From Vulcanimicrobiota bacterium (GTDB lineage Bacteria > Vulcanimicrobiota > Vulcanimicrobiia > Vulcanimicrobiales > Vulcanimicrobiaceae): a DNA stretch of 64,000 nt. The translations under genes were made by a program, and so were the position numbers. The notes below the pieces were generated by a model. The model ran no database searches. It had not been told where the DNA came from and saw only the letters and a list, made by a program, of their open reading frames with translations. Positions 43,334-52,700 of the stretch are shown here, one piece after another; within the stretch, counting starts at the first letter, position 1; every line of letters starts with the position of its first letter. Where the stretch lies: positions 125,350-189,349 of the forward strand of contig PLWS01000003.1 in assembly GCA_003151115.1 (NCBI GenBank), written 5' to 3'.

Positions 43334-43747
43334 ATGGTTCTTCCCCAGGAACATGGCGTGAGCATCCTCGGGCGGCAGCTCGCCGTGGAAGTCGTCGCGT
43401 TCGGATTCAAGCACGGCGTCCCGGCCGGCCTCGACCTGCTTTTCGACGTCCGGTTTCTGCGCAATCCCAACTACGAGCCCGAACTCGAGCCTCTCACCGG
43501 CTTCGATCCGGCCGTGGCCGCATACATCGCCGCCGATCCGTCCACCGCGCCGTTCTTGGAACGGCTCTTCGATTTGATCGATTTCTTGGTGCCGCGTTAT
43601 GCCGAGGATCGCGACGGCCTGAAAATCGGCGTCGGCTGCACGGGCGGACAACACCGCTCTGTCTATATTGCGCGCCGCTTGACTACGCATCTGGAATCCG
43701 CCGGCGACGTGCGCGTGCGCCTCGAAACTCGGGACACCGCAAAATGA
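43334..43747 (+). CDS. Stand-alone RapZ C-terminal domain protein
   Basis: About 137 residues. LAVEVVAFGFKHGVPAGLDLLFDVRFLRNPNYEPELEPLTGFDPAVAAYI and IGVGCTGGQHRSVYIARRL match the C-terminal domain of RapZ (YvcJ), which in E. coli senses glucosamine-6-phosphate. The N-terminal P-loop domain is missing and cannot lie upstream, because a gene on the other strand starts 27 bases away. In many bacteria full-length rapZ precedes yvcK, and here the C-domain holds that position. The stop overlaps the yvcK start (ATGA). Confidence 0.85.
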   Translation: MVLPQEHGVSILGRQLAVEVVAFGFKHGVPAGLDLLFDVRFLRNPNYEPELEPLTGFDPAVAAYIAADPSTAPFLERLFDLIDFLVPRYAEDRDGLKIGVGCTGGQHRSVYIARRLTTHLESAGDVRVRLETRDTAK

Positions 43748-45096
43748 AGTCGCGCCGCTTGCAGTCGCTCCCGCCGGCGCTCCGCTGGGCCTACCCGGGG
43801 CTGGGCGTAAAGCGCTGGCTGATTGTGGTGATCGTCGGAATTCTTTTGCTGGTCAACGGCGTCGATCGTTACTTGGTCGCCGAAGGCGCCGGCGTCAACG
43901 CCAATGAGTGGATCGACAGTTTCGTTTCGGATTATTTTGCGCCGTCGAACCTCGCGTGGATCTTCGCTCTGCTGGGGATCGCGCTGATCTTTTTGGGCAT
44001 CCGGCAGTGGCTGATCGCTATTCTGCGCGCGAGCGGAACCGGCGGACGCGACAACATCATCGACTCGCTCATGGAGATGCGCCTGAAGCACGGCTACAAA
44101 ATCGTCGCCGTCGGTGGCGGCACCGGCCTCTCCACACTTTTGCGCGGACTGAAACGAAAGACGAGCAATCTCACCGCTGTCGTGACGGTGAGCGACGACG
44201 GTGGGAGTTCCGGGCGTTTGCAAAAGGAACTCGGCGTGCTGCCGCCCGGGGACGTGCGCAACTGTTTGGTCGCACTTGCCGACGACGAAGCGATGGTTAC
44301 CGATCTCTTCAAGTACCGTTTCAGCGAAGGCGAGGGCTTGAGCGGCCACTCTTTCGGAAACTTATTCCTTGCCGCCATGAGCGGCATCACCGGAAACTTC
44401 GATAAGGCGATCAAAGAATCGAGCCGCGTGCTCAACATCAAGGGACGCGTTTTACCCTCGACGCTGGGCATCGTACGGTTATGCGCGCGCCTGGAGGACG
44501 GATCGGTCGTTGAGGGCGAGTCCAACATCTCCATGTCCGGCCAGCGCATAAAACAAGTCTTCTTCGATCCGCCCTACGCTGCGCCGCTGGCCGAAGTCAT
44601 TTCTGCGATCGCCGAAGCCGACGCAATCGTTCTGGGACCGGGAAGTTTGTTCACGTCGATCGTTCCCAACGTCTTGGTTGACCGGATCGCACACGAAATC
44701 GCTGCATCGCCGGCGGTGAAGATCTACGTCTGCAACGTGATGACGCAGCCAGGTGAAACCGACGGGATGACAGCCAGCGATCACGTCGAGGCACTGATGG
44801 AAAACGCCGGCGCGAAGATTTGCGACTACGCGATCGTCAACGACGAACCGCCCTCGAAACTGCGCGAGGTCTACGCCAAGGAAGGGCAGATACCCGTGAC
44901 GGCCGACGTCGATCGCATTCGCGAGCTAGGCGTCACGCCGGTGCGCGCGCAGATGATCAGCGAGACCGTGAACGTGCGTCACGATCCCGAAAAGCTCGGC
45001 GAACAGGTTCTGGGCGTGATCGATCGCGCGGTCGCGCACCGCGCCTCCTACGTCAAACCGGCGCAGGTCTACAAACGCTCGAATTCCCCGGCCTAA
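43744..45096 (+). CDS. yvcK: YvcK/MgfK-family protein with N-terminal membrane segments
   Basis: A 450-residue protein. The core (IVAVGGGTGLSTLLRGLKRKTSNLTAVVTVSDDGGSSGRLQKELGVLPPGDVRNCLVALAD, VLPSTLGIVRLCARLEDG, ADAIVLGPGSLFTSIVPNVL, CNVMTQPGETDG) is the UDP-sugar-binding gluconeogenesis factor YvcK. About 110 residues precede it with two hydrophobic segments (WLIVVIVGILLLVNGV, LAWIFALLGIALIFLGI), so it should be membrane-anchored. It coordinates cell-wall and central carbon metabolism in Firmicutes and Actinobacteria. whiA, often next, is absent. Confidence 0.9.
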   Translation: MKSRRLQSLPPALRWAYPGLGVKRWLIVVIVGILLLVNGVDRYLVAEGAGVNANEWIDSFVSDYFAPSNLAWIFALLGIALIFLGIRQWLIAILRASGTGGRDNIIDSLMEMRLKHGYKIVAVGGGTGLSTLLRGLKRKTSNLTAVVTVSDDGGSSGRLQKELGVLPPGDVRNCLVALADDEAMVTDLFKYRFSEGEGLSGHSFGNLFLAAMSGITGNFDKAIKESSRVLNIKGRVLPSTLGIVRLCARLEDGSVVEGESNISMSGQRIKQVFFDPPYAAPLAEVISAIAEADAIVLGPGSLFTSIVPNVLVDRIAHEIAASPAVKIYVCNVMTQPGETDGMTASDHVEALMENAGAKICDYAIVNDEPPSKLREVYAKEGQIPVTADVDRIRELGVTPVRAQMISETVNVRHDPEKLGEQVLGVIDRAVAHRASYVKPAQVYKRSNSPA

Positions 45097-45099
45097 GCG

Positions 45100-45432
45100 T
45101 TAGAGTTTTGTCAGACTGATCGAGAGGTTAAGCGGTTTGTCGGGCTCGAGCCGCGCCGGCGCGCTGTAGTCTTTGTAACCAGCCGCCGTGATGACGACGT
45201 CGACGTCGCCTGCGGGAACCTGCGCGAACGAAAATTTTCCCTGCGCGTCGGTTGTCGCCGTCAGCACCGTATCGACGGTGACGGTCGCGCCCGCGACAGG
45301 CTGATTGGTTGCCGCGTCGAGTACGACGCCTTGCATCGCGTTGTAGGTTCCGCCCGGCGGTAGGGCGCTGTCGTTGCACGCGGCTAGCGCGAGAACTGCG
45401 AATATAGCGCCCAAGAGACGTGAACGCGTCAT
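45100..45432 (-). CDS. Carboxypeptidase-regulatory-like lipoprotein
   Basis: A 110-residue lipoprotein. Lipobox LALAACNDS follows a hydrophobic signal. The body is one carboxypeptidase-regulatory-like/CNA-B-type beta-sandwich (MQGVVLDAATNQPVAGATVTVD, TTDAQGKFSFAQVPAGDVDVVITAAGYK). Presumably surface-exposed. The 116 bases between it and the cystathionine synthase gene carry a minus-strand TATACT near 45455, but I see no other feature in them. Confidence 0.75.
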   Translation of the reverse strand: MTRSRLLGAIFAVLALAACNDSALPPGGTYNAMQGVVLDAATNQPVAGATVTVDTVLTATTDAQGKFSFAQVPAGDVDVVITAAGYKDYSAPARLEPDKPLNLSISLTKL

Positions 45433-45548
45433 GATGGCTCCCCTCTTCTTTTAGTATACGGCCGGCACCCGGCAAAACGATCGAGCGGAGGGCCATCCCC
45501 AGGGCGCGCGGAAGCCGATTTCCTCTCAATCAGCTCTGGAGGTTTCCC

Positions 45549-46949
45549 TTGGCGACCATAGCCACGGACCGGCGCGCGGGTATGCGTTACTACGACGACG
45601 CCCTGCAAGCCATTGGCAAAACGCCGCTCATTCGGCTGAACAAGGTTACCGCCGGCGCGCAGTGTTTGGTGCTCGCCAAGGTGGAGTACATGAACCCCGG
45701 CGGCAGCGTGAAAGATCGGCCTGCGCTCACGATGCTCGAGGCCGCCGAAAAGGCCGGTCACCTGAAACCCGGCGGAACGATCGTGGAGCCGACCAGCGGA
45801 AACACCGGTTCGGGCCTTGCGATGGCGGCCGCTATCCGCGGTTACCGCTGCATTCTGGTCATGCCCGACAAAATGTCCAAAGAAAAAGTCGATCTGCTGC
45901 GCGCATACGGCGCCGAAGTCGTGGTGACGCCGACCAACGTGCCGAACGAATCTCCCGAATCCTACTACGGCGTTGCGAACAGGCTGGCGTCGGAGATTGC
46001 CGGCGCGTTCCAGCCAAATCAATTTCACAACATGCACAATCCCGAAGCTCACTATCAGACCACCGGGCCCGAGATTTGGGACGCGACGGCCGGACACGTT
46101 ACGCATCTGGTGGCCGGCATCGGCACGGGCGGAACGATTTCTGGCACGGCGCGCTACCTCAAGGAACAGAATCCGAAAATCTACGTGGTCGGCGCTGACC
46201 CCGAAGGATCGATCTATTCCGGGGATACGCCGAAATCATTTGCGGTCGAAGGCATCGGCATGAATTACTTGCCCGAAACGGTCGACTTGAAAGTCATCGA
46301 CGAGATCGTGCGCGTTTCCGATCGCGAGTCGTTCCTCATGGCCCGGCGCATTACGCGCGAGGAAGGGCTGCTCGTCGGCGGATCGTCCGGAACAGCTGCA
46401 GTGGCAGCCGTCAAGCTTGCGGCGACGCTACCGAAAGACTCCGTGCTCGTCGTGGTCTTCCCCGATTCCGGCCGCGGCTATATGTCGAAGATTTTCAACG
46501 ACGAGTGGATGATCGCCAACGGTTTCTTGGCCGAAGGCAAACGCCGCGCGACCGTGGGCGACGTGCTGCGCAGCAAACGTCCTCTGCCGCCGATGATCAC
46601 GGTCAAAGACACCGACGTGGTCAAAGACGCGCTCGACCTTCTCCGTCAATACGAAATATCGCAGATTCCGGTGATGCGCGACCACGAACAGATCGGCAGC
46701 ATCAATGACGTCGCGGTGATGCAGGCGGTCTTCGATCGATCGGACATCATCCACAAGCCGGTCAGCGAAGTCATGGGCAGCCCTTTCCCGGTGCTCGATC
46801 AAAGCGAGGCGATCGAGCTGGCCTACAAGCTTTTGACGCTCGCGAATCATGCGGTCGTCGTTACCGACGACGGAGACCCCATCGGCGTGCTAACGCGCCA
46901 AGACATCATCAGTTATCTCTCGACCTCATCCGAGCCGCTGAAACGCTAA
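45549..46949 (+). CDS. Cystathionine beta-synthase with CBS-domain pair
   Basis: A 466-residue PLP enzyme joining serine and homocysteine to cystathionine. The catalytic domain shows KVEYMNPGGSVKDRPALTML (PLP Lys), EPTSGNTGSGLAMAAAIRGY, GIGTGGTISG and VGGSSGTAA. Two CBS motifs (ITVKDTDVVKDALDLLRQYEISQIPVMRD, VLDQSEAIELAYKLLTLANHAVVVTDDGDPIGVLTRQDIISYL) form a regulatory Bateman module. TTG start is supported by GGAGG six bases upstream. With the next gene it gives reverse transsulfuration. Confidence 0.9.
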   Translation: MATIATDRRAGMRYYDDALQAIGKTPLIRLNKVTAGAQCLVLAKVEYMNPGGSVKDRPALTMLEAAEKAGHLKPGGTIVEPTSGNTGSGLAMAAAIRGYRCILVMPDKMSKEKVDLLRAYGAEVVVTPTNVPNESPESYYGVANRLASEIAGAFQPNQFHNMHNPEAHYQTTGPEIWDATAGHVTHLVAGIGTGGTISGTARYLKEQNPKIYVVGADPEGSIYSGDTPKSFAVEGIGMNYLPETVDLKVIDEIVRVSDRESFLMARRITREEGLLVGGSSGTAAVAAVKLAATLPKDSVLVVVFPDSGRGYMSKIFNDEWMIANGFLAEGKRRATVGDVLRSKRPLPPMITVKDTDVVKDALDLLRQYEISQIPVMRDHEQIGSINDVAVMQAVFDRSDIIHKPVSEVMGSPFPVLDQSEAIELAYKLLTLANHAVVVTDDGDPIGVLTRQDIISYLSTSSEPLKR

Positions 46950-46952
46950 CGT

Positions 46953-48110
46953 ATGAAGTTCAGCACCAGGGCCATCCACGCCGGACAGGGCGCCGATCCC
47001 GCGACGGGCGCGACGATCGTGCCGATTTACCAAACATCCACGTACACGCAGGAAGCCGTCGGCGTTCACAAAGGCTTCGACTACAGCCGCACGGCCAATC
47101 CGACCCGGCGCGCGCTCGAAACGCAGCTCGCCGCACTTGAAAACGCGCGCTTCGGCTGCGCCTTCTCGAGCGGGGTCGCCGCCACCGCAGCCGTCGTCGG
47201 CGTGCTCTCGTCGGGCGATCACGTCATTGTATCCGACGATCTCTACGGTGGCACGTACCGCCTGTTTTCGAACGTGTTCGGACGCTACGGCCTGCAATTC
47301 ACCTACATGGATATGACCGACCCCGAGGCTGTCCGCAAAGCGCTCCGCCCCAGCACGAAAATGATCTGGATCGAAACGCCCACCAATCCCATGCTGACGC
47401 TCGTCGACATCCGCGCCATTGCAAACGCGGCGCCCGATGTTATCGTCGCCGTCGACAACACGTTTGCGTCGCCCTATTTCCAGCGGCCGCTCGAATTAGG
47501 AGCCGACGTCGTCGTGCACTCGACCACCAAATATATCGGCGGACACAGCGACGTCGTCGGCGGCGCCGCCATCACCGACGACAAGGATCTCTACGAGACA
47601 ATCAAATTTCAGCAAAACTCGGCCGGCGGCGTTCCCGGCCCGCACGACGCGTGGCTCACGATGCGCGGAGCAAAAACGCTCGCGCTCCGGATGCGCGAAC
47701 ACGCCAAAAACGCGCAGGCGGTGGCGGAATTTTTGGAAGCGCGCCCAGACGTCGATCGCGTGTATTATCCCGGCCTCGCTTCGCACCCGCAGCACGAGCT
47801 CGCGAAACGTCAGATGAGCGGATTTGGCGGCATGGTTTCGTTCACACTCAAAGGTGACGATGCGCGCGCGCTGGCGTTTGCGAACTCGCTGAAGTACTTC
47901 AGTCTCGCCGAAAGCCTCGGCGGGGTAGAATCGCTCATCTGCCATCCCGCGCGCATGACGCACGGCTCTATTCCCAAAGAAGAGCGCGAGCAGCGCGGTC
48001 TCACCGATCGTCTGTTGAGACTTTCGGTCGGAATCGAAGATATCGAGGATTTGATCGCAGACCTGCAAAGCGCTCTGGAAGCGCAACAGCCTCAGCCGGC
48101 TTCAGTCTAG
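46953..48110 (+). CDS. Cystathionine gamma-synthase / gamma-lyase
   Basis: A 385-residue PLP enzyme of the Cys/Met metabolism family. KFSTRAIHAGQGADPATGATIVPIYQTSTY, SGVAATAAVVGVLSSGDHVI, DNTFASPYFQRPLELGADVVVHSTTKYIGGHSDVVGG (PLP Lys) and RLSVGIEDIEDLIADL are typical. The partner cystathionine beta-synthase three bases upstream suggests gamma-lyase activity making cysteine, though synthase activity cannot be excluded. Length normal. Confidence 0.92.
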   Translation: MKFSTRAIHAGQGADPATGATIVPIYQTSTYTQEAVGVHKGFDYSRTANPTRRALETQLAALENARFGCAFSSGVAATAAVVGVLSSGDHVIVSDDLYGGTYRLFSNVFGRYGLQFTYMDMTDPEAVRKALRPSTKMIWIETPTNPMLTLVDIRAIANAAPDVIVAVDNTFASPYFQRPLELGADVVVHSTTKYIGGHSDVVGGAAITDDKDLYETIKFQQNSAGGVPGPHDAWLTMRGAKTLALRMREHAKNAQAVAEFLEARPDVDRVYYPGLASHPQHELAKRQMSGFGGMVSFTLKGDDARALAFANSLKYFSLAESLGGVESLICHPARMTHGSIPKEEREQRGLTDRLLRLSVGIEDIEDLIADLQSALEAQQPQPASV

Positions 48111-48695
48111 TTACCGGCCCCTGGGGTAGAGCACACCGGACGCGTTTGCTAGGGCCTTTTTTGCCGCCGGCTCGTCCAGCACGCCATAGCGCCCGGTGAT
48201 CGCGAGCAGCACGCCGCGCGTGCCGTCGGCCCACACGTATTCGAAACGCTTGAGGGTGTCGAAACCCGATCCCATGGTCAGCTCTTCCCAATAGGCCGGC
48301 ATTCCGTTGGTGAGTTTTGTAACCTCGTGCTTCTTGAAAAACACGTCGCCATTGTCACGCGCTTCGTTTTCGGAGACCATCTCGAAGCCGTCGAGAGTTC
48401 CGTCGTGATTTTCCATCGTGATCGTGATCGTGAGTTGTTCGCGTTTGCCCGGATTGGCAACCCATGCGGCCACTACCGTCGACTGATCGAACTGTGCCGG
48501 ATCGTGGGCCGCCAGCGGCAGGCGGTAGAATTCAGGCGGCGCCGTGAACGACATCGCGGGATCGTGGTACTCACTCGGAGACGGCGTCGGCGACGCTTCC
48601 GGCGTAGCCGGCGTGAAACGCTGCGCGAAGGTTTGCACCGGCGCGGTGAAAGCGCACATCAAGCAGAACGCTAATCCAAGAGCGAGGCGGTTCAC
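48111..48695 (-). CDS. Hypothetical exported protein
   Basis: A 194-residue protein with a signal peptide (LGLAFCLMCAFTAPVQTFAQ) and Pro/Thr-rich linker (TPATPEASPTPSPSEY). The body (MSFTAPPEFYRLPLAAHDP, EQLTITITMENHDGTLDGFEM, RFEYVWADGTRGVLLAITGR) is mainly beta with no recognised motif, similar in style to small exported proteins of unknown function. Its start overlaps the esterase stop. Confidence 0.6.
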   Translation of the reverse strand: MNRLALGLAFCLMCAFTAPVQTFAQRFTPATPEASPTPSPSEYHDPAMSFTAPPEFYRLPLAAHDPAQFDQSTVVAAWVANPGKREQLTITITMENHDGTLDGFEMVSENEARDNGDVFFKKHEVTKLTNGMPAYWEELTMGSGFDTLKRFEYVWADGTRGVLLAITGRYGVLDEPAAKKALANASGVLYPRGR

Positions 48696-49735
48696 TGCGA
48701 CTCCAAAACTCTGGCAAGGGCCGGCATCGAGATTTCGTAACGGTATCCCACGTTTCGATGATCGTCATCGAATTCTTCGTGGCGCACCTCTAGGCCGAGT
48801 TCGCGCATGCGCGACGCCATAACGCGCGCGCCCACATCCAGCCCGTACTCGTCTTTGCGGCCGCAGTCGATGTAACGCAAGCGCAGCCTCGCCAGTTCCG
48901 CTTTTTTCTCCAGGCACATCCGGGCCGGGTCGAACTGCAGCCACCGATCGAAGACGGCCCGATTCAGCTCACCGGTTTCGCGCTGCAGCGGCAGGTCCAG
49001 ATCGAAGGCCTTCGCACTGCGCGGCGAGTATGCGGCGGCATACCCGAGCATCTCGATCGTCGCGTATTCCGCGGGCTGCCGCTTGTTTAGCCCTTCAAAA
49101 TGAGCGACGAACGCTTCGATGTTCCAGCCGTGTTTTTCCAACGTCCGGTGAACCGGCGGAAACGAAATGGGATGCGCGTATTCGAAATAGGAGTCGCCGC
49201 TATGCGATGCAAAGGCGGCAAACGTTCCCGGGTATTGCATCGAAAGGTAGAGCGATCCAAAACCGCCCGACGATTTTCCGAAGACCGCGCGGCCGCCCTC
49301 GGCTGCGATCGTTCGATACGTCTTGTCGACGTGTCCGATCACGTCGCGAACCGTATAGGTCGCGTAATCGCCGTTGTGGATCGAGTTGACGTATTGCGAT
49401 CCGCCCAACCGCGTGAATCCGTCGACGATAACCAGTATCACCGGCGGCATGCGTTTCGCGGAAACGAGCCGATCGATCCATTGGACGACGTTGGTTTCCC
49501 ACGGGCGAGAACCGACGAGCGCGGCGGCGTCACCGGTATACCCGTGCAGGCAATAAAGCACCGGGTACCGGCGCGAGCCTTGCGCATCGTATCCCGGAGG
49601 CAAATACGCGACGACAGGCCTTTCGCTCGGGTCGCCGAGCGGATTGCCTTTGAGCGCCGCGCTCTCGAGGAACTCGACGCGGACGTCGCCCTCCAGCTGC
49701 ATTAGGCGCGCGAGCGGCGATTTCGTTTCGTTCAT
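48692..49735 (-). CDS. Esterase, alpha/beta-hydrolase (enterochelin-esterase/EstA-like)
   Basis: A 347-residue putative serine esterase. YPVLYCLHGYTGD (oxyanion strand), nucleophile elbow GKSSGGFGS, and the His in EEFDDDHRNVGYRYEISMP fit the D-esterase/S-formylglutathione-hydrolase-like family (esterase D fold). No signal peptide. Substrate unknown; it overlaps the following gene by four bases. Confidence 0.82.
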   Translation of the reverse strand: MNETKSPLARLMQLEGDVRVEFLESAALKGNPLGDPSERPVVAYLPPGYDAQGSRRYPVLYCLHGYTGDAAALVGSRPWETNVVQWIDRLVSAKRMPPVILVIVDGFTRLGGSQYVNSIHNGDYATYTVRDVIGHVDKTYRTIAAEGGRAVFGKSSGGFGSLYLSMQYPGTFAAFASHSGDSYFEYAHPISFPPVHRTLEKHGWNIEAFVAHFEGLNKRQPAEYATIEMLGYAAAYSPRSAKAFDLDLPLQRETGELNRAVFDRWLQFDPARMCLEKKAELARLRLRYIDCGRKDEYGLDVGARVMASRMRELGLEVRHEEFDDDHRNVGYRYEISMPALARVLESQ

Positions 49736-49789
49736 TCATCGAGCGATTTCGCCGCCAGGTCCGTTAGTCACTACCCCGAAGGTCGGCGC

Positions 49790-52700
49790 ATGATACGCGG
49801 CATCGGTCTGCGCGGCGCGATCGCCATCAACGTGATCACGATGGTCGGGATCGGTCCGCTCATCACGATACCGCTGGTTCTCGCGCAGTTAGCCGGACCG
49901 CTGGCATTGATCGGCTGGATCGCCGGTGCCGTCGTCGCACTCTGCGACGGATTGGTTTGGGCCGAACTTTCGTCGCGTTACCCCGGAAGCGGCGGCACGT
50001 ACGTGTATCTTCGCGAGGTATTCGGTCGCGAACGATGGGGACGTCTGCTTGCCTTTCTCTTTAACTGGCAGTTCTTGCTCTATGCGCCGTGCTTGCTCGC
50101 GACCGGCTACATCGGCTTTGCAAGCTACTTCGGTTACCTCGATCCTGCGGCGGCTTCACGGCCGTTTCAGATCGGGACCGCGGCGCTCGTCGGTGTCCTT
50201 ACAATAATCTTGCTCTACCGCCGCATCACCGCGGTCGCATCGATTGGATCGGCGCTCGCCGTTGCCGCAATTCTGACGCTGCTGGCCGTCACCGCAGCGG
50301 CATTTTGGCATTCCGAGATCCATCGCGCTTTTACTCTGCCGGCCCATGCGACTTTTGGGATCGGATTCTTGGCCGGTCTGGGCGGCGCGTTGTACATCAC
50401 GCTGTACGATTACGTCGGCTACAGCGACGCGGCGCTGCTGGGTGACGAGGTGAGAGAACCGCGGCGCACCATTCCTTTGGCGATCGTCTCATCAATCGCA
50501 ATCGTCGCGATCCTCTACGTCGCCTTACAGGTCGGCGTACTCGCGCACGGCGTTCCGGCCGGCAACCCGCAGTTCATCGCTTCAACGATCGTCGAACAGT
50601 CCTGGGGACCGGCGGCCGCAAAGGCCGTCACGGTGCTCATCCTCTTGACCGCGTTTGCATCAGTCTACGGAAATCTTGTCGGGTTCGCGCGCATTCCGTA
50701 CGCGGCTGCGCGCGACGGCGAATTCTTTCCGGCGTTCGCGCATCTCAACCAACGCGGGCAGTTTCCCGATGTTGCGCTCCTCGTTATCGGCGCAGCCTCC
50801 TTGGCCGCGTGCGTGCTTCCACTCGACCAGGTTCTTGCCGTCCTCACGGCGGGCATCGTCCTCATCCAAGGCGTAGCGCAAGTCGTCGCACTATTTGTCG
50901 CGCGCACGCGCGGCGCCGCGCCGTTTCGGATGTGGCTGTTTCCGCTTCCGGCGATCGTCGCGCTGGCCGGATGGCTTTACGCGTTCGCCTACACGGGCGC
51001 GTTCGCGATCGCGGTCGGCATCGGATGGCTTCTCGCCGGCGCGTGCGCCTATCTCGTCACGGCACGCGTACAACGCCGCTGGCCTTTTGCGGCAGCTCTT
51101 CTTCTCATATTATGCTGCATGCAAGCTTCTCCGGCGCACGCGGCGGCTTGGCCTGGAAGCGCGGTCGTGCAGCGGAACGGTTATCCCGTCTACACGGTGA
51201 ACGGCAAGCCGTTTTTCATTTATGGCGCCACGTTCTTCTACGAGCGAATTCCGCGCGCGCAGTGGGCGGCATCGCTGGCCCACTATCGCGCGCTCGGCAT
51301 CAATACGATCGATCTGTACGTGATGTGGAACTGGCACGAAGTTCGGGACGGTTCGTTCGATTTCACCGGGAGCTCGAATCCGCGCCGCGACCTCGCGGGC
51401 CTTTTCCGGCTCATCGACCGGCTAGGTTTCAAGGTCGTTCTCCGGCCGGGTCCGGTTATTCGCAACGAATGGCGCAACGGCGGCTACCCCGCCTGGCTGC
51501 TAAAACGGCCGGAGTACGATATGCCGCTGCGCGACGTTTTGGAAGGCCGGTATCCCGCAACCGCGACGCTGCAAAACCAGCACTCCGACGATGCCGCGGC
51601 CGAATGGATGCGCAACGCGACGCACATGCGTTATGCCGCGCGCTGGCTGCGGCATGTCTTGGAAGCTGCAGCGCCATGGCGGCAGGACGTCATCGCGATC
51701 GCGCTGGATGACGATCAGGGCGCTTATCTCGACAACCAAACGTGGCCCGCGCCGCACTTTCAACAGTACCTCGGGTATCTGGCATCGATCGTTCGCGGCA
51801 GCGTCGGATCGAGCGTGCCGTTGTTCATTAACACCTACGACATGAAAGTCACCGCGTCGGCGCCCGTTTGGGCCTGGGGCAATTGGTATCAGAGCGATGC
51901 ATACAGCATCGGCGAGCACGACCGCGCGCAGCTCGCATTCTCGACGGGCCTGATCGCAACGCAATCCCATTTGCCCGTGATGATGAGCGAGTTCCAAGCC
52001 GGCTGGCTGCAAGGCGCCGATGAAGCTTGGCCGCGGCCGGCCGATCCTTCGAACACTACGCTCGCACTCCATACGCTGCTGCAGCAGGGTATGCATGGCG
52101 TCGTTAACTTTCCGGTGCAAGACACGATGAATCCGGCCGGCTGGGAAGCGCCCTGGGCCAACCCGTTTTATTCTTGGGACGCGGCGCTCTCCGTGCAATT
52201 GACGCATCAAGGCCGCTGGCTGCCGACGCGTCGTTTCGGCGAGTTGGTTCATACCTTGGGTCCGTTGCTTGCTCAAATGCACGTGAAAGCCGACGCAGCC
52301 ATTGCTTACACCGCAAGCGCGTACGATCCGAGAAGCCTCACAAAAGACGATTTTTTCTCGATTGCCGCAAACACGATGGCGGCGCAGCGCGACTGTCGTA
52401 ACAGGCACATTACTTGCGCTTTGATCGACTTGCGATATGCACCCAGCGATCTACATCGTTATCCGGTGATCGTCATTCCGCCAGGTCCGGCTGGTCTTAC
52501 GTTCGTTCCCGCCATTAACCAAACACTTTCCGCTTATCGCTTGAACGGCGGTCAAATCGTGGCAGCTGCGGGGAGCGCGTCCATCTCCCATCCGGCGGCC
52601 GGCGGGATTCCCAATGCCGTCCTGATCGTCGATCCAACCGAACGCTTCGGGTTTCTCAGCATTGTGAATTACTCGAGCGTTCCCCAGCCGATCGTAAGTG

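Noticed and set aside
45433-45548. Possible SAM or related riboswitch before the cystathionine beta-synthase gene
   Set aside because: The leader is GC-rich and structured, but I could not match any conserved riboswitch core.
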